Shown: positions 18,546-26,886 of the stretch, piece after piece
Layout of the letters: every line of letters starts with the position of its first letter
How positions within the stretch are numbered: position 1 is the first letter of the stretch
Assembly: GCA_000314955.1 (NCBI GenBank)
Contig: BAEM01000059.1
Coordinates: 1-64,000, forward strand
Reading direction: 5' to 3'
DNA: 64,000 bases
Origin: Paraglaciecola chathamensis S18K6
GTDB lineage: Bacteria > Pseudomonadota > Gammaproteobacteria > Enterobacterales > Alteromonadaceae
Notes under the pieces: model-generated
The model's input: the letters and a program-made list of their open reading frames with translations, nothing else
The model's database searches: none
Told to the model about the DNA's origin: nothing
Position numbers and translations under genes: made by a program

Positions 18546-19265
18546 GTGTTAGCTTTGCTTCGGATTGTCAGTATTTTCTTTTACTTCCTTTTTATCAACC
18601 TGTTACTGGTGTTAATTTGTGTTTTTCGTCCCTTCCATAGAGATAACGTGTACCTAGCAGGCAAGTTGTATAGTTCTACGTGTTGGTTGTTAGGACTTAA
18701 AATTGATTTACGTATCGCCCCAGAAGCTCAACGAAACGGCCCCTATGTATTTATAGCGAACCATCAAAATAGTTTCGATATTTTTACTATTTGCGCTGCG
18801 GCCTTAAAGGGCACTGTGACCGTTGGAAAGAAGAGCCTAAAGTGGATCCCAATTTTTGGTCAGGTGTATTGGTTGTCGGGTAATATCATGATCGATAGAA
18901 AGAACTCAGGTAGAGCGTTAGATACGTTAAAAAACACCGTGAGAAAAATGCAAAAGCGCAAGTTATCGGTTTGGTTTTTTCCGGAAGGAACAAGAAGCTA
19001 CGGTCGAGGGCTATTGCCTTTTAAGTCCGGTGCGATACGGATCGCTAAATTAGCCAAACGACCGGTGGTGATTGTAGCGGCAAGTAACTTAGAGAATAAA
19101 ATAAAACTCAACCGTTGGGACAATGGAACCCTGATCATCGACGTCGGTAAGCCATATGATTTAAGTGGTGAGCGCACGACTAAAGAATGGACTGAACATT
19201 TTCATGCGCTGATGGCGGAAAAAATAGCACAATTAGACAGTGAAGTTGCCGCAGGCAACAGATAA
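18546..19265 (+). CDS. plsC: 1-acyl-sn-glycerol-3-phosphate acyltransferase (PlsC)
   Basis: Acylates lysophosphatidic acid to phosphatidic acid at the inner membrane. Motif I NHQNSFD (His and Asp of NHx4D) and motif III FPEGTRS are intact. One or two hydrophobic N-terminal segments (LRIVSIFFYFLFINLLLVLICVF, residues about 5-27) anchor it. I prefer the GTG at 18546, which has TAGGA 6 bp upstream, giving 239 residues. The ATG at 18531 would add five residues and has no ribosome site. Length and motifs are normal for the family. It is followed closely by rraB. Confidence 0.93.
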   Translation: MLALLRIVSIFFYFLFINLLLVLICVFRPFHRDNVYLAGKLYSSTCWLLGLKIDLRIAPEAQRNGPYVFIANHQNSFDIFTICAAALKGTVTVGKKSLKWIPIFGQVYWLSGNIMIDRKNSGRALDTLKNTVRKMQKRKLSVWFFPEGTRSYGRGLLPFKSGAIRIAKLAKRPVVIVAASNLENKIKLNRWDNGTLIIDVGKPYDLSGERTTKEWTEHFHALMAEKIAQLDSEVAAGNR

Positions 19266-19297
19266 ACTAGCGTCTAAAGTTGAATACAGGACATCAC

Positions 19298-19651
19298 ATG
19301 AGTACAGACGAACAAGCAGAATGGTTTGAGTTTAACCAAGAGACCGTAGAAGCCCTAATTGAAGACGGTAGTGACAGTACTAAACCACACACAATTGAAT
19401 ATCACTTTGCGGGTGATAACTTTGATGTTCTGGAAAAAGCCGCGGTAGACGCTTTCAAAGCGGGTTTTGAAGTGGGGGATGCAGAAGAGTTAATGCTTGA
19501 TGATGGGGGCACTATTTTCTGCTTTGACGCGGTTGTTGAGCGTTTGCTGGACGTAGAGTTAATTAACGCTGATACCGTTAAGTTGTTAGCGATTGCACAA
19601 AAGCAAAAAGTCCACTTTGACGGTTGGGGCACGTACTTTATTGAGTCGTAG
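19298..19651 (+). CDS. rraB: RraB-family regulator of ribonuclease E activity
   Basis: An acidic protein of 117 residues resembling RraB, which binds RNase E and changes its cleavage of RNAs. Family features are the N-terminal acidic stretch, the HTIEYHFAGDNFDVLEKAAVDAFKAG block and the C-terminal FDGWGTYF. The ATG at 19298 has ACAGG upstream and fits the family better than the frame start at 19280. It is 32 bp after plsC and may be cotranscribed. Confidence 0.85.
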   Translation: MSTDEQAEWFEFNQETVEALIEDGSDSTKPHTIEYHFAGDNFDVLEKAAVDAFKAGFEVGDAEELMLDDGGTIFCFDAVVERLLDVELINADTVKLLAIAQKQKVHFDGWGTYFIES

Positions 19652-19771
19652 GAGTATTTGGAGCAGTAAAATACCATGCTAATCAAGCAGGTTAATCCTC
19701 AGTAAGCTTTTCTTCAGCGTTTGTTCATGGTGAAAAACCGACACTCCCTACATCAATTTAGGGAGTGCATC

Positions 19772-20524
19772 ATGAAAATATCAATTATTCACAGTGTCAT
19801 ATTTAGTGCAATATTCTGCGTTTCAGCACAGGCTAACGAATCAGCTTGGTCAGCTAAGTCCACCGACGCTCAGGGTGGGAATACCTTTTCATCGTCTACA
19901 AAATCCTCTTTGGCCGCAAATAGCAATGTACCTGAAGGGCCCAGTATAGCGGCTAAAACGACCCCACAATCACAGGCAGCTAAACGGGTTAACGTTCGCC
20001 CTGCACAGCGGGATGTAAATTACGATTATTGGGTGTATGACGCCTATGTCACATTGCATACAGACAGCGACTATGACGGATATTATCACCATTTTAGTGT
20101 GGATTTTGACGTGGACTCAATCTATGCCAATAGTGAAGTGTATGCGAGGCTTTACCTTGGTGTGAACGAAGAGTTTCGTGAGTATCACACCACATCAGAC
20201 TTTTATATTGGCGGCGATAGCACACAAGATCAAATCACCGTTGAAACTGAACTTCTTAGTGGGTTTTATCCGGATGACTATGAAGTATTGATTGAAATTT
20301 ACGATGCTTACTCAAATGAACTGGTTGCTGTGTATGACGGCTACAGCGATGCTGATTTATACCTATTGAGTATCGAAAGCCAAGATAAAGAAGTGATTTA
20401 TGTTGAACCTGATGTTGTGGTGATCGAGGCCAGTGGTGGCAGCGCGGCATGGTTAGCTTTATTGTTGTTGCCTATTCTACTGGTGCGCCTAGCTAATACC
20501 AATTCCTTTAGACTGCGACCTTAA
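19772..20524 (+). CDS. Choice-of-anchor H family surface protein with C-terminal sorting segment
   Basis: A 250-residue exported protein. A signal peptide (1-20, ending SAQA) is followed by a low-complexity Ser/Thr/Asn/Ala linker (20-75). The Asp/Tyr-rich beta domain has YDYWVYDAYVTL, DYDGYYHHFSVDFDVD and YARLYLGVNEEFREYHTT. The C-terminus has ASGGSAAWLALLLLPILLVRL and basic residues, a GlyGly-CTERM-like tripartite signal. The central domain resembles the family NCBI calls choice-of-anchor H, of unknown function. A GGGAG ribosome site precedes the ATG at 19772. Surface location is inferred. Confidence 0.78.
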   Translation: MKISIIHSVIFSAIFCVSAQANESAWSAKSTDAQGGNTFSSSTKSSLAANSNVPEGPSIAAKTTPQSQAAKRVNVRPAQRDVNYDYWVYDAYVTLHTDSDYDGYYHHFSVDFDVDSIYANSEVYARLYLGVNEEFREYHTTSDFYIGGDSTQDQITVETELLSGFYPDDYEVLIEIYDAYSNELVAVYDGYSDADLYLLSIESQDKEVIYVEPDVVVIEASGGSAAWLALLLLPILLVRLANTNSFRLRP

Positions 20525-20936
20525 GTTAAACGTATTTGCGCTGAATATCTGTGAATGAAACTGCTTGAATCGCGTGACATAAACATCGCCATTAAGCAGT
20601 TCATTTTCTAATTTTAAAGCCTATAAAATAATACCCACTCCTCTCGCTTTGCTGCATCACAGCGGCCTTTGTTGTGCATTATTCTTTCAAAATAGCAGTA
20701 GTAAATTAATACCAACTTATTGATTGGTAAAGAAAGGTGCCGAAAACTAATTAATTGCTGACTATTTGGTCAAGTGTGCTGGAATATTGAACAGTCCTAT
20801 GACAGTATCGAAATGAGGTGCTGTTCGATAAAGGTCTCTTTATCGTCATATAGATGTCATAGAAATAGAAGAACATTGCGGCCCTATAAAATTATAAAAA
20901 GCCGGATTACTGGCGATAATATTCTCAGGAGAAACT
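20525..20936. other. Intergenic region before the giant nuclease
   Basis: A 412-bp gap without a credible gene. It holds an imperfect hairpin near 20554-20608 (AAACTGCTT / AAGCAGTTC) followed by T-rich sequence, possibly the terminator of the upstream gene, and a small TACCAA/TTGGTA hairpin at 20710-20729. The PhoB-like box is at 20843-20860. Confidence 0.5.
20843..20860 (+). promoter_or_regulatory. Candidate PhoB box upstream of the giant nuclease gene
   Basis: TCGTCAT, a 4-bp spacer ATAG and ATGTCAT form a direct repeat of GTCAT with an 11-bp period. They match the Pho box 7-mer CTGTCAT at 5/7 and 6/7. It lies 76 bp before the ATG. Unlike the three boxes further on, the hexamer 10 bp downstream (GAACAT) is a poor -10. 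Confidence 0.6.
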
Positions 20937-23900
20937 ATGAAATTAAAATATCCAGCACTGCTGGCGCTTTTAAGCGCCTCCGCAGCGCAAGCAGGGGAGC
21001 TTGTTATAACGGGGGTCTTTGATGGCCCATTAACGGGAGGCGTACCTAAGGGCATCGAATTATTCGTAACTCAAGATATTGCCGACTTAAGCACATGCGG
21101 CGTGGGGTCAGCCAATAATGGTGGAGGCTCAGACAATCAAGAATTCACTTTCCCCGCTGGCGCAGCAACGGCAGGCACTTATATTTACCTCGCGTCTGAA
21201 TCGCCTCAATTTAACGCTTTTTTCGGTTTTGAACCGACGTACACCGATAGTGCAGCCAACATCAATGGTGATGATGCCATAGAGCTTTTCTGTGATGGCG
21301 TTGTGGTTGATGTTTTTGGTGATATCAACGTCGATGGTAGTGGTCAGCCATGGGAATACATGGATGGCTGGGCATATCGTAATGCTGACACTGGGCCTGA
21401 CGGTAGCACCTTTGCAATAGGCAACTGGACATTCAGCGGTGCCAATGCACTTGATGGAGATGGCAGCAATGCAGCATCAACTACTCCCTTTCCTCTTAAG
21501 TCATTTGCTGAAGAAGTAGATGGTGGCGACACAGGCGGAGGCTCTGGTGGCGAGACCGATCCTGCTAGTCCTTGCTTTAACTGCCCTGAGTTAGAGCCTA
21601 TTGCCGATGCGAGTACTTTTGACAGTGAAAGTTACTACGCCGCTGTAACCGCTGAAGTGAATGCAAACTCATCTGCGGCTACTATTAAAAACGCCATTAC
21701 AAATACCATCTCTCAAGGGCATAAGAACTTGTCTTATGCTGAGGTGTGGACCGCACTGACTCATACAGATGAAGATCCTAATAACACTGATAACGTTATT
21801 CTTTGGTACAAAGGTACATCAATTGCCAAATCAAGTAATGGCAGTGGCACACAGAACAGTGATCCTGATAACTGGAACCGTGAACACAGTTGGGCGAAAA
21901 GCCACGGCTTCCCAAATGAATCTCAAGAAGCATACACAGATATTCATCATTTACGTCCCACAGATATTTCGGTTAACTCATCGCGTGGCAACTTAGATTT
22001 TGACAATAGTGATAACGCACTAGCTGAAGCACCTAGTAATCGCGTAGATGGTGATTCTTTTGAACCGCGTGATGCCGTTAAAGGCGATGTCGCTCGAATG
22101 ATGTTCTACATGGACACTCGTTACGAAGGCTTAGGTGACTCTACTCCAGATCTTGTATTGGTGGATCGTTTGACCGCAACGGGCGATGCAGAGTTGGGGC
22201 GTTTATGTCGCTTGGTCGAGTGGCACTACGCAGATCCGGTAGATGCTGCAGAGCAATTGCGTAACGATACTATTTATGAGTATCAGGGCAACCGTAACCC
22301 TTACATTGATCACCCTGAATGGGTCGATACTTTATATCAAACGCCAGCGTGTGATTCCGATGATGGAGACACAGGTGGCGATACCGGCGGTGACAGCGGC
22401 GGCTCGGCCACTGCAGGTGATATTGTCATCTCTGGTGTGATTGATGGGCCTTTGTCTGGTGGCACACCGAAAGCGATTGAGTTCTTTGTACGTAACGATA
22501 TTGCTGATTTAAGCACATGTGGTTTTGGCTCTGCTAATAACGGCGGTGGCTCTGACGGCCAAGAATATACGTTCTCTGGCTCTGCAGCTGCAGGTGATTT
22601 TATTTATATCGCCTCTGAAGGCAGTAATTTCGATGCTTATTTTGGATTCTCTCCAACGGATACTGCTGGCGCTGCCTCAATAAACGGTGATGATGCCATT
22701 GAGTTATTCTGTGACGGAGAAGTCGTTGACGTATTTGGTGATATCAATACAGACGGCACCGGTGAGCCATGGGACCATGTCGATGGTTGGGCATATCGCG
22801 TTGCTAGTACAGGACCTGACGGCTCAACCTTTACGCTTAGCAATTGGGTATTCAGTGGTGCTAATGCACTAGATGGGGAAGCAACAAATGCCACTGCGGC
22901 TAGTCAATTTCCAATCGGTTCATACACCAGTAAAGAAGTCCTTTTAATATCTGGCGTATTTGACGGCCCTCTATCGGGCGGAACGCCAAAAGCGATTGAA
23001 TTCTATGCGGTAACCGACATACAAGATTTAAGCGTATTTGGTTTTGGTTCTGCAAATAATGGTGGTGGAACAGACGGTCAAGAGTATGCGTTTTCTGGCT
23101 CTGCCTCTGCCGGTGAATATTTCTATGTTGCCACAGAAAAGCCAGGTTTTAATGCTTACTTTGGTTTTGATCCAACATTCACTTCAGGTGCGGCGGGTAT
23201 TAATGGTGATGACGCCATTGAATTGTTCCATGACGGTGAAGTGGTTGACGTGTTCGGAGATATCAATGTCGACGGCACTGGCCAGCCTTGGGACTACTTA
23301 GATGGTTGGGCTTATCGAGTGGCTGATTCAGGCCCAGATGGCAGTACGTTTGTGTTGGCTAACTGGACGTTCAGCGGCATTAATGTACTTGATGGCTCAA
23401 GCGATAATGCTACTGTGGCTACTCCTTTCCCTCTCGGCAGCTTTGATGGCAGCGGAAATAACGGCGGTGGTGACAATGGCGGTGATGAAACACCTCTACT
23501 AGGTATGTGTGCAGAACCAGCTACCTTGATTAGCGCAATCCAAGGTACAACGGATGTTTCGCCAGTTGTGGGTGAAACCCATATCATTGAAGGCGTCGTA
23601 ACTGCTAGCTTCCCAAATCTTAGTGGCTACTTTGTACAAGAAGAAGATGGCGATCAAGATGGTGACAGTGCCACATCAGAAGGTATTTTTGTTTACAGCC
23701 CATCACTCGCGCTACCTGAAGTAGGAAGCCTAGTACGCGTGTTAGGTGACGTTGCTGAAGCATTTAACAAGACCCAGCTTGTTGTGGCTGAGATTAACCC
23801 AGCTTGTGGTACTGGCGCTGTAACTGCTACTCCACTGACTTTGCCGTTTGATTCTGTTGACGCAATGGAAGCACTAGAAGGCATGTTAGTGTCCAGCTCT

Positions 23901-25439
23901 AGTGATTTGACGGTAACTGATACCTTTAGTTTAGGCCGCTATGGCGAAGTATTGTTGTCTAATGGTCGTCGATTTGTTCCGACTAACCTCTTTGCAGCTG
24001 GCAGCCCAGAAGCAGTTGCTTTAGCAGCCGAAAATGAGCTTAATCAGATCACATTAGATGACGGCGTTAACGGTCAAAATCCAGAAGTTGTGGTTTATCC
24101 TGCTGGTGGTCTATCGGCCAGTAATCCACTTCGTAGTGGGGATACGGTCGCTGCTCTAACTGGCGTAATGGACTTTAGCTTTAGCCTGTATCGTATCATT
24201 CCTGTTGAACAACCTACTATTGTTGCCAGCAATCCAAGAACGGATGCGCCTGATCTTGATTTGGGTAACCTAAAAGTAGCAAGTTTGAATGTGTTGAACT
24301 ATTTCAATACTTTGGATGTTAGCCCTAATCTGTGCGGCCCTTCTAACTTAGAATGCCGAGGTGCAGACAGTGAGGAAGAGTTTGAACGCCAGCGCGCTAA
24401 AACACTAGCTGCTTTACTGGCAATGGATGCTGACATTGTAGGTTTGATGGAAGTCGAAAATAACGGTTTTGGTACAAGTAGCGCAGTGGGTGATTTGGTT
24501 TCCGGTTTAAACGATGTACTAGGGGCAAATACCTACGCTGTCGTTGACGCAGGCAGTGCTATTGGAACTGATGCGATAACCGTTGCATTGATTTACAAGC
24601 CAGCGGTTGTTTCAGCCATCGGCGCTCCGGCCATTTTAGATAGCAGTAATTCTATATCTGATGATGATGGTCCATTATTCTTAGACACTAAGAATCGCCC
24701 TGCGCTAAATCAAAAATTTGCCTTGACCGAGAACAATGAAGAACTGGTCATCAGTGTAAACCACTTCAAATCGAAAGGTTCTAGCTGTGGTGCTGGAGAC
24801 GATGACACTACCACAGGTCAAGGAAACTGTAATCTTACTCGCACACGTGCGGCGCAAGCACTAACCACTTTCTTGAGTGAGCAGTTTGCTGAAACACCAA
24901 AATTGATTATTGGTGACTTGAATGCTTATGCGCTGGAAGAGCCTATCCTTAAAATTTTGGAGCAGGGCTATACCAACCTCGCAAACAAATTTGGTGGTGA
25001 TGAAGCGTACTCTTACTCGTTTGGTGGTGAATTTGGCTACCTTGATCACGCACTTGCCAGTGCTGAATTAGTAGACAAAGTTGTTGATACTACCGAGTGG
25101 CATATTAATGCTGATGAGCCCATCGTGTTCGATTATAACGTTGAGTTTAAGTCTGAGCAGCAGCAGATTGATTACTACGCACCTGACGCCTATCGCATGT
25201 CGGATCATGATCCCGTTGTTATCTCGTTACTACTTGAGTCTGAAGTACAAGTAGTAGAGGGTGACTACGACGGTGATGGTGATGTGGATAAATTTGATAT
25301 CCAAGCACTGAATGCAGATATTCGTAGCGGTGCAGCATCTGATATGGCTTTCGACTTTAATGGAGACGGCAAGTTGACTATTCGAGACGTTTTATTGATG
25401 TATCGAAAATGTACTCGTTCACGGTGTGCTGCTAATTAA
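20937..25439 (+). CDS. Giant secreted multidomain nuclease (endonuclease I domain + ExeM/EEP domain, lamin-tail-like repeats, dockerin-like end)
   Basis: A 1500-residue exported protein with signal peptide 1-19 (ending AAQA). Order: lamin-tail-like repeat 1 (about 20-195); Gly/Asp linker; endonuclease I domain (about 225-470) with NREHSW (catalytic His317) and DIHHLRP; repeats 2 (about 493-660) and 3 (about 664-830), each starting with an I/V-xSGVxDGPLSGG motif; an OB-fold-like segment (about 850-1080); an endonuclease/exonuclease/phosphatase domain (about 1109-1430) with SLNVLNY, LMEVENN, GDLNAY and SDHDPV; and a dockerin-like pair of DxDGDGxVD/DFNGDGKLT loops (1443-1500). It should degrade extracellular DNA. 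Two unrelated nuclease folds in one chain is notable. A PhoB-like box upstream suggests phosphate scavenging. Secretion route is unknown. Confidence 0.9.
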   Translation: MKLKYPALLALLSASAAQAGELVITGVFDGPLTGGVPKGIELFVTQDIADLSTCGVGSANNGGGSDNQEFTFPAGAATAGTYIYLASESPQFNAFFGFEPTYTDSAANINGDDAIELFCDGVVVDVFGDINVDGSGQPWEYMDGWAYRNADTGPDGSTFAIGNWTFSGANALDGDGSNAASTTPFPLKSFAEEVDGGDTGGGSGGETDPASPCFNCPELEPIADASTFDSESYYAAVTAEVNANSSAATIKNAITNTISQGHKNLSYAEVWTALTHTDEDPNNTDNVILWYKGTSIAKSSNGSGTQNSDPDNWNREHSWAKSHGFPNESQEAYTDIHHLRPTDISVNSSRGNLDFDNSDNALAEAPSNRVDGDSFEPRDAVKGDVARMMFYMDTRYEGLGDSTPDLVLVDRLTATGDAELGRLCRLVEWHYADPVDAAEQLRNDTIYEYQGNRNPYIDHPEWVDTLYQTPACDSDDGDTGGDTGGDSGGSATAGDIVISGVIDGPLSGGTPKAIEFFVRNDIADLSTCGFGSANNGGGSDGQEYTFSGSAAAGDFIYIASEGSNFDAYFGFSPTDTAGAASINGDDAIELFCDGEVVDVFGDINTDGTGEPWDHVDGWAYRVASTGPDGSTFTLSNWVFSGANALDGEATNATAASQFPIGSYTSKEVLLISGVFDGPLSGGTPKAIEFYAVTDIQDLSVFGFGSANNGGGTDGQEYAFSGSASAGEYFYVATEKPGFNAYFGFDPTFTSGAAGINGDDAIELFHDGEVVDVFGDINVDGTGQPWDYLDGWAYRVADSGPDGSTFVLANWTFSGINVLDGSSDNATVATPFPLGSFDGSGNNGGGDNGGDETPLLGMCAEPATLISAIQGTTDVSPVVGETHIIEGVVTASFPNLSGYFVQEEDGDQDGDSATSEGIFVYSPSLALPEVGSLVRVLGDVAEAFNKTQLVVAEINPACGTGAVTATPLTLPFDSVDAMEALEGMLVSSSSDLTVTDTFSLGRYGEVLLSNGRRFVPTNLFAAGSPEAVALAAENELNQITLDDGVNGQNPEVVVYPAGGLSASNPLRSGDTVAALTGVMDFSFSLYRIIPVEQPTIVASNPRTDAPDLDLGNLKVASLNVLNYFNTLDVSPNLCGPSNLECRGADSEEEFERQRAKTLAALLAMDADIVGLMEVENNGFGTSSAVGDLVSGLNDVLGANTYAVVDAGSAIGTDAITVALIYKPAVVSAIGAPAILDSSNSISDDDGPLFLDTKNRPALNQKFALTENNEELVISVNHFKSKGSSCGAGDDDTTTGQGNCNLTRTRAAQALTTFLSEQFAETPKLIIGDLNAYALEEPILKILEQGYTNLANKFGGDEAYSYSFGGEFGYLDHALASAELVDKVVDTTEWHINADEPIVFDYNVEFKSEQQQIDYYAPDAYRMSDHDPVVISLLLESEVQVVEGDYDGDGDVDKFDIQALNADIRSGAASDMAFDFNGDGKLTIRDVLLMYRKCTRSRCAAN
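20994..23445 (+). repeat. Three copies of a ~500-bp coding repeat (lamin-tail-like module)
   Basis: Copies at about 20994-21510, 22417-22920 and 22932-23445 encode the same module with shared blocks SANNGGG, INGDDAIELF, VVDVFGDIN and GPDGSTF. Copies 2 and 3 are adjacent and closest to each other. Copy 1 is separated by the endonuclease I domain, so the first pair probably arose before or with domain insertion. Confidence 0.85.
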
Positions 25440-25816
25440 GTAGTTAGATATTGAAGGAAGTTACATAACTCCTTGAGAGTTATATGCTTCGATTTAAAGG
25501 CGCTCAATTGAGCGCCTTTTTTATGTCTGAAACATTATCAGTGAATTTTTATCAATCCAGATACCTTTTCGCTAATAGAAGCTACAGGTCCTTGTTCGTT
25601 TACTGCGCATATTTTGCGTTTTTTTGGTGCAATTCAACCGAACAGAATGCGATGAGTTACCTTACTTTTCAGTTCAATAACTTGATTGAATAAAAAGTGT
25701 AAGAAAGCGTAAATCTTGCTAAGTAAGTGCAACAATTTAACGTAGTATCAGGCCAAATCACGACTTTAGTCGTAGAAAACATACACTCAGAATTTAATAA
25801 ATAAAAAGGTTTCTCC
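25440..25816. other. Intergenic region between nuclease and RND pump genes
   Basis: It contains the nuclease terminator, a preceding AACTC/GAGTT hairpin (25467-25481), and the dyad ACGACTTTAGTCGT at 25759-25772, which could be a regulator site for the pump operon. The short frame 25484-25693 lies across the terminator and is not credible. Confidence 0.45.
25496..25523 (+). terminator. Intrinsic terminator after the nuclease gene
   Basis: A perfect palindromic stem AAAGGCGCTCAA/TTGAGCGCCTTT is followed by T. Confidence 0.88.
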
Positions 25817-26881
25817 ATGCCCAAAGGAATTTCATTTTCACCTATTTTAATTGCACTGATTTTGGCCAGTGGCTTATTGATATATTTATATCTGCCAGTT
25901 GATACAGAGCAACAGCAGAAAAAATCAATTGCGACGCCAGTGACTGCATATACTGTGTCAGAAGTGAAATTCCCTGTCGTGGTTGAAGCCTTAGGTACAG
26001 CTAATGCGAACGAATCCGTTATGCTAACGGCGCAAAAATCAGACATTGTACAGAGCATTGAGTTTGACGATGGAGACTTAGTCGAAAAAGGACAATTATT
26101 AATTAAACTGAGTGATCGCGAAGAGCGGGCTCGGTTGAATGAGTTAGATATCAATTTACAAGAAGCAAAGCGTCAGCTAAAGCGAATTGACAACTTGGCG
26201 CAAAAAAGCGTTGCTTCAAAACAGTTATTGGATGAACAAGAAGCCAACGTAAAAGCATTAAAAGCCCAGCTAGAAGTTGCAAAAGCGCAGTTGGAAGAGC
26301 TAGAACTTCGCGCACCTTTCAGCGGTTTACTAGGCGTTCGTCAAGTGAGCTTGGGGGCGCTTGTGATGCCAGGTGACTTGATAGCCACGCTAGATGATTT
26401 ACACATAATTAAAATGGACTTCACTATAGCTGAGTCACATTTGCCTAGTGTACGCAAAGGACAGCAAGTGTCTGCTACGTCAGCTGCTTACCCTGGCGAA
26501 ACCTTTGAGGGGGAAATATCAAGCATTGCTTCTCGAGTCGACCCTGTTACCCGCGCAATCCAAATTCGCGCCATCATCGATAACAAAGATCTAAAACTTC
26601 GCCCTGGCATGTTACTTCAAATTAACCTTGAAAAAGACATTCTCAATACGTTGACGTTACCAGAGGGAGCATTGGTGCCGATTGAAGATAAGCAGTTCGT
26701 ATTCGTGATCAAGGGCGACAAAGTTGAGCGTCAAGAGGTAAAAGTTGGTTTACGTAAACCTGGTATTGCACAAATTACTTCTGGCTTAAAAGAAGGCGAT
26801 CAAGTGGTGATTGAAGGCGCACTTCGGTTACGAGAAGGATCGGTTGTTAACGTGTTATCCACGCATACATCGCAAGGATAA
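25817..26881 (+). CDS. RND efflux pump periplasmic adaptor subunit
   Basis: A membrane-fusion protein linking an inner membrane RND pump to an outer membrane channel. An N-terminal membrane anchor covers residues 9-27 (ILIALILASGLLIYLYL) and no lipobox is present. The barrel-sandwich/lipoyl halves (DDGDLVEKGQLLIKL, then RAPFSGLLGVRQVSLGALV) flank an alpha-helical hairpin at about 105-160. The beta-barrel and membrane-proximal domains follow (DPVTRAIQIRA). The 354 residues are typical of MexE/VexC-like adaptors. The pump gene starts 5 bp after the stop. No regulator or outer membrane factor is adjacent. Confidence 0.93.
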   Translation: MPKGISFSPILIALILASGLLIYLYLPVDTEQQQKKSIATPVTAYTVSEVKFPVVVEALGTANANESVMLTAQKSDIVQSIEFDDGDLVEKGQLLIKLSDREERARLNELDINLQEAKRQLKRIDNLAQKSVASKQLLDEQEANVKALKAQLEVAKAQLEELELRAPFSGLLGVRQVSLGALVMPGDLIATLDDLHIIKMDFTIAESHLPSVRKGQQVSATSAAYPGETFEGEISSIASRVDPVTRAIQIRAIIDNKDLKLRPGMLLQINLEKDILNTLTLPEGALVPIEDKQFVFVIKGDKVERQEVKVGLRKPGIAQITSGLKEGDQVVIEGALRLREGSVVNVLSTHTSQG

Positions 26882-26886
26882 AATAA

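Noticed and set aside
22417-23445. Adjacent similar ~500-bp copies in the nuclease gene as an assembly duplication
   Set aside because: The copies differ at many codons and keep the frame, so they are diverged protein modules.
25484-25693. 69-codon frame after the nuclease gene
   Set aside because: It begins inside the terminator hairpin and has no ribosome site or recognisable content.
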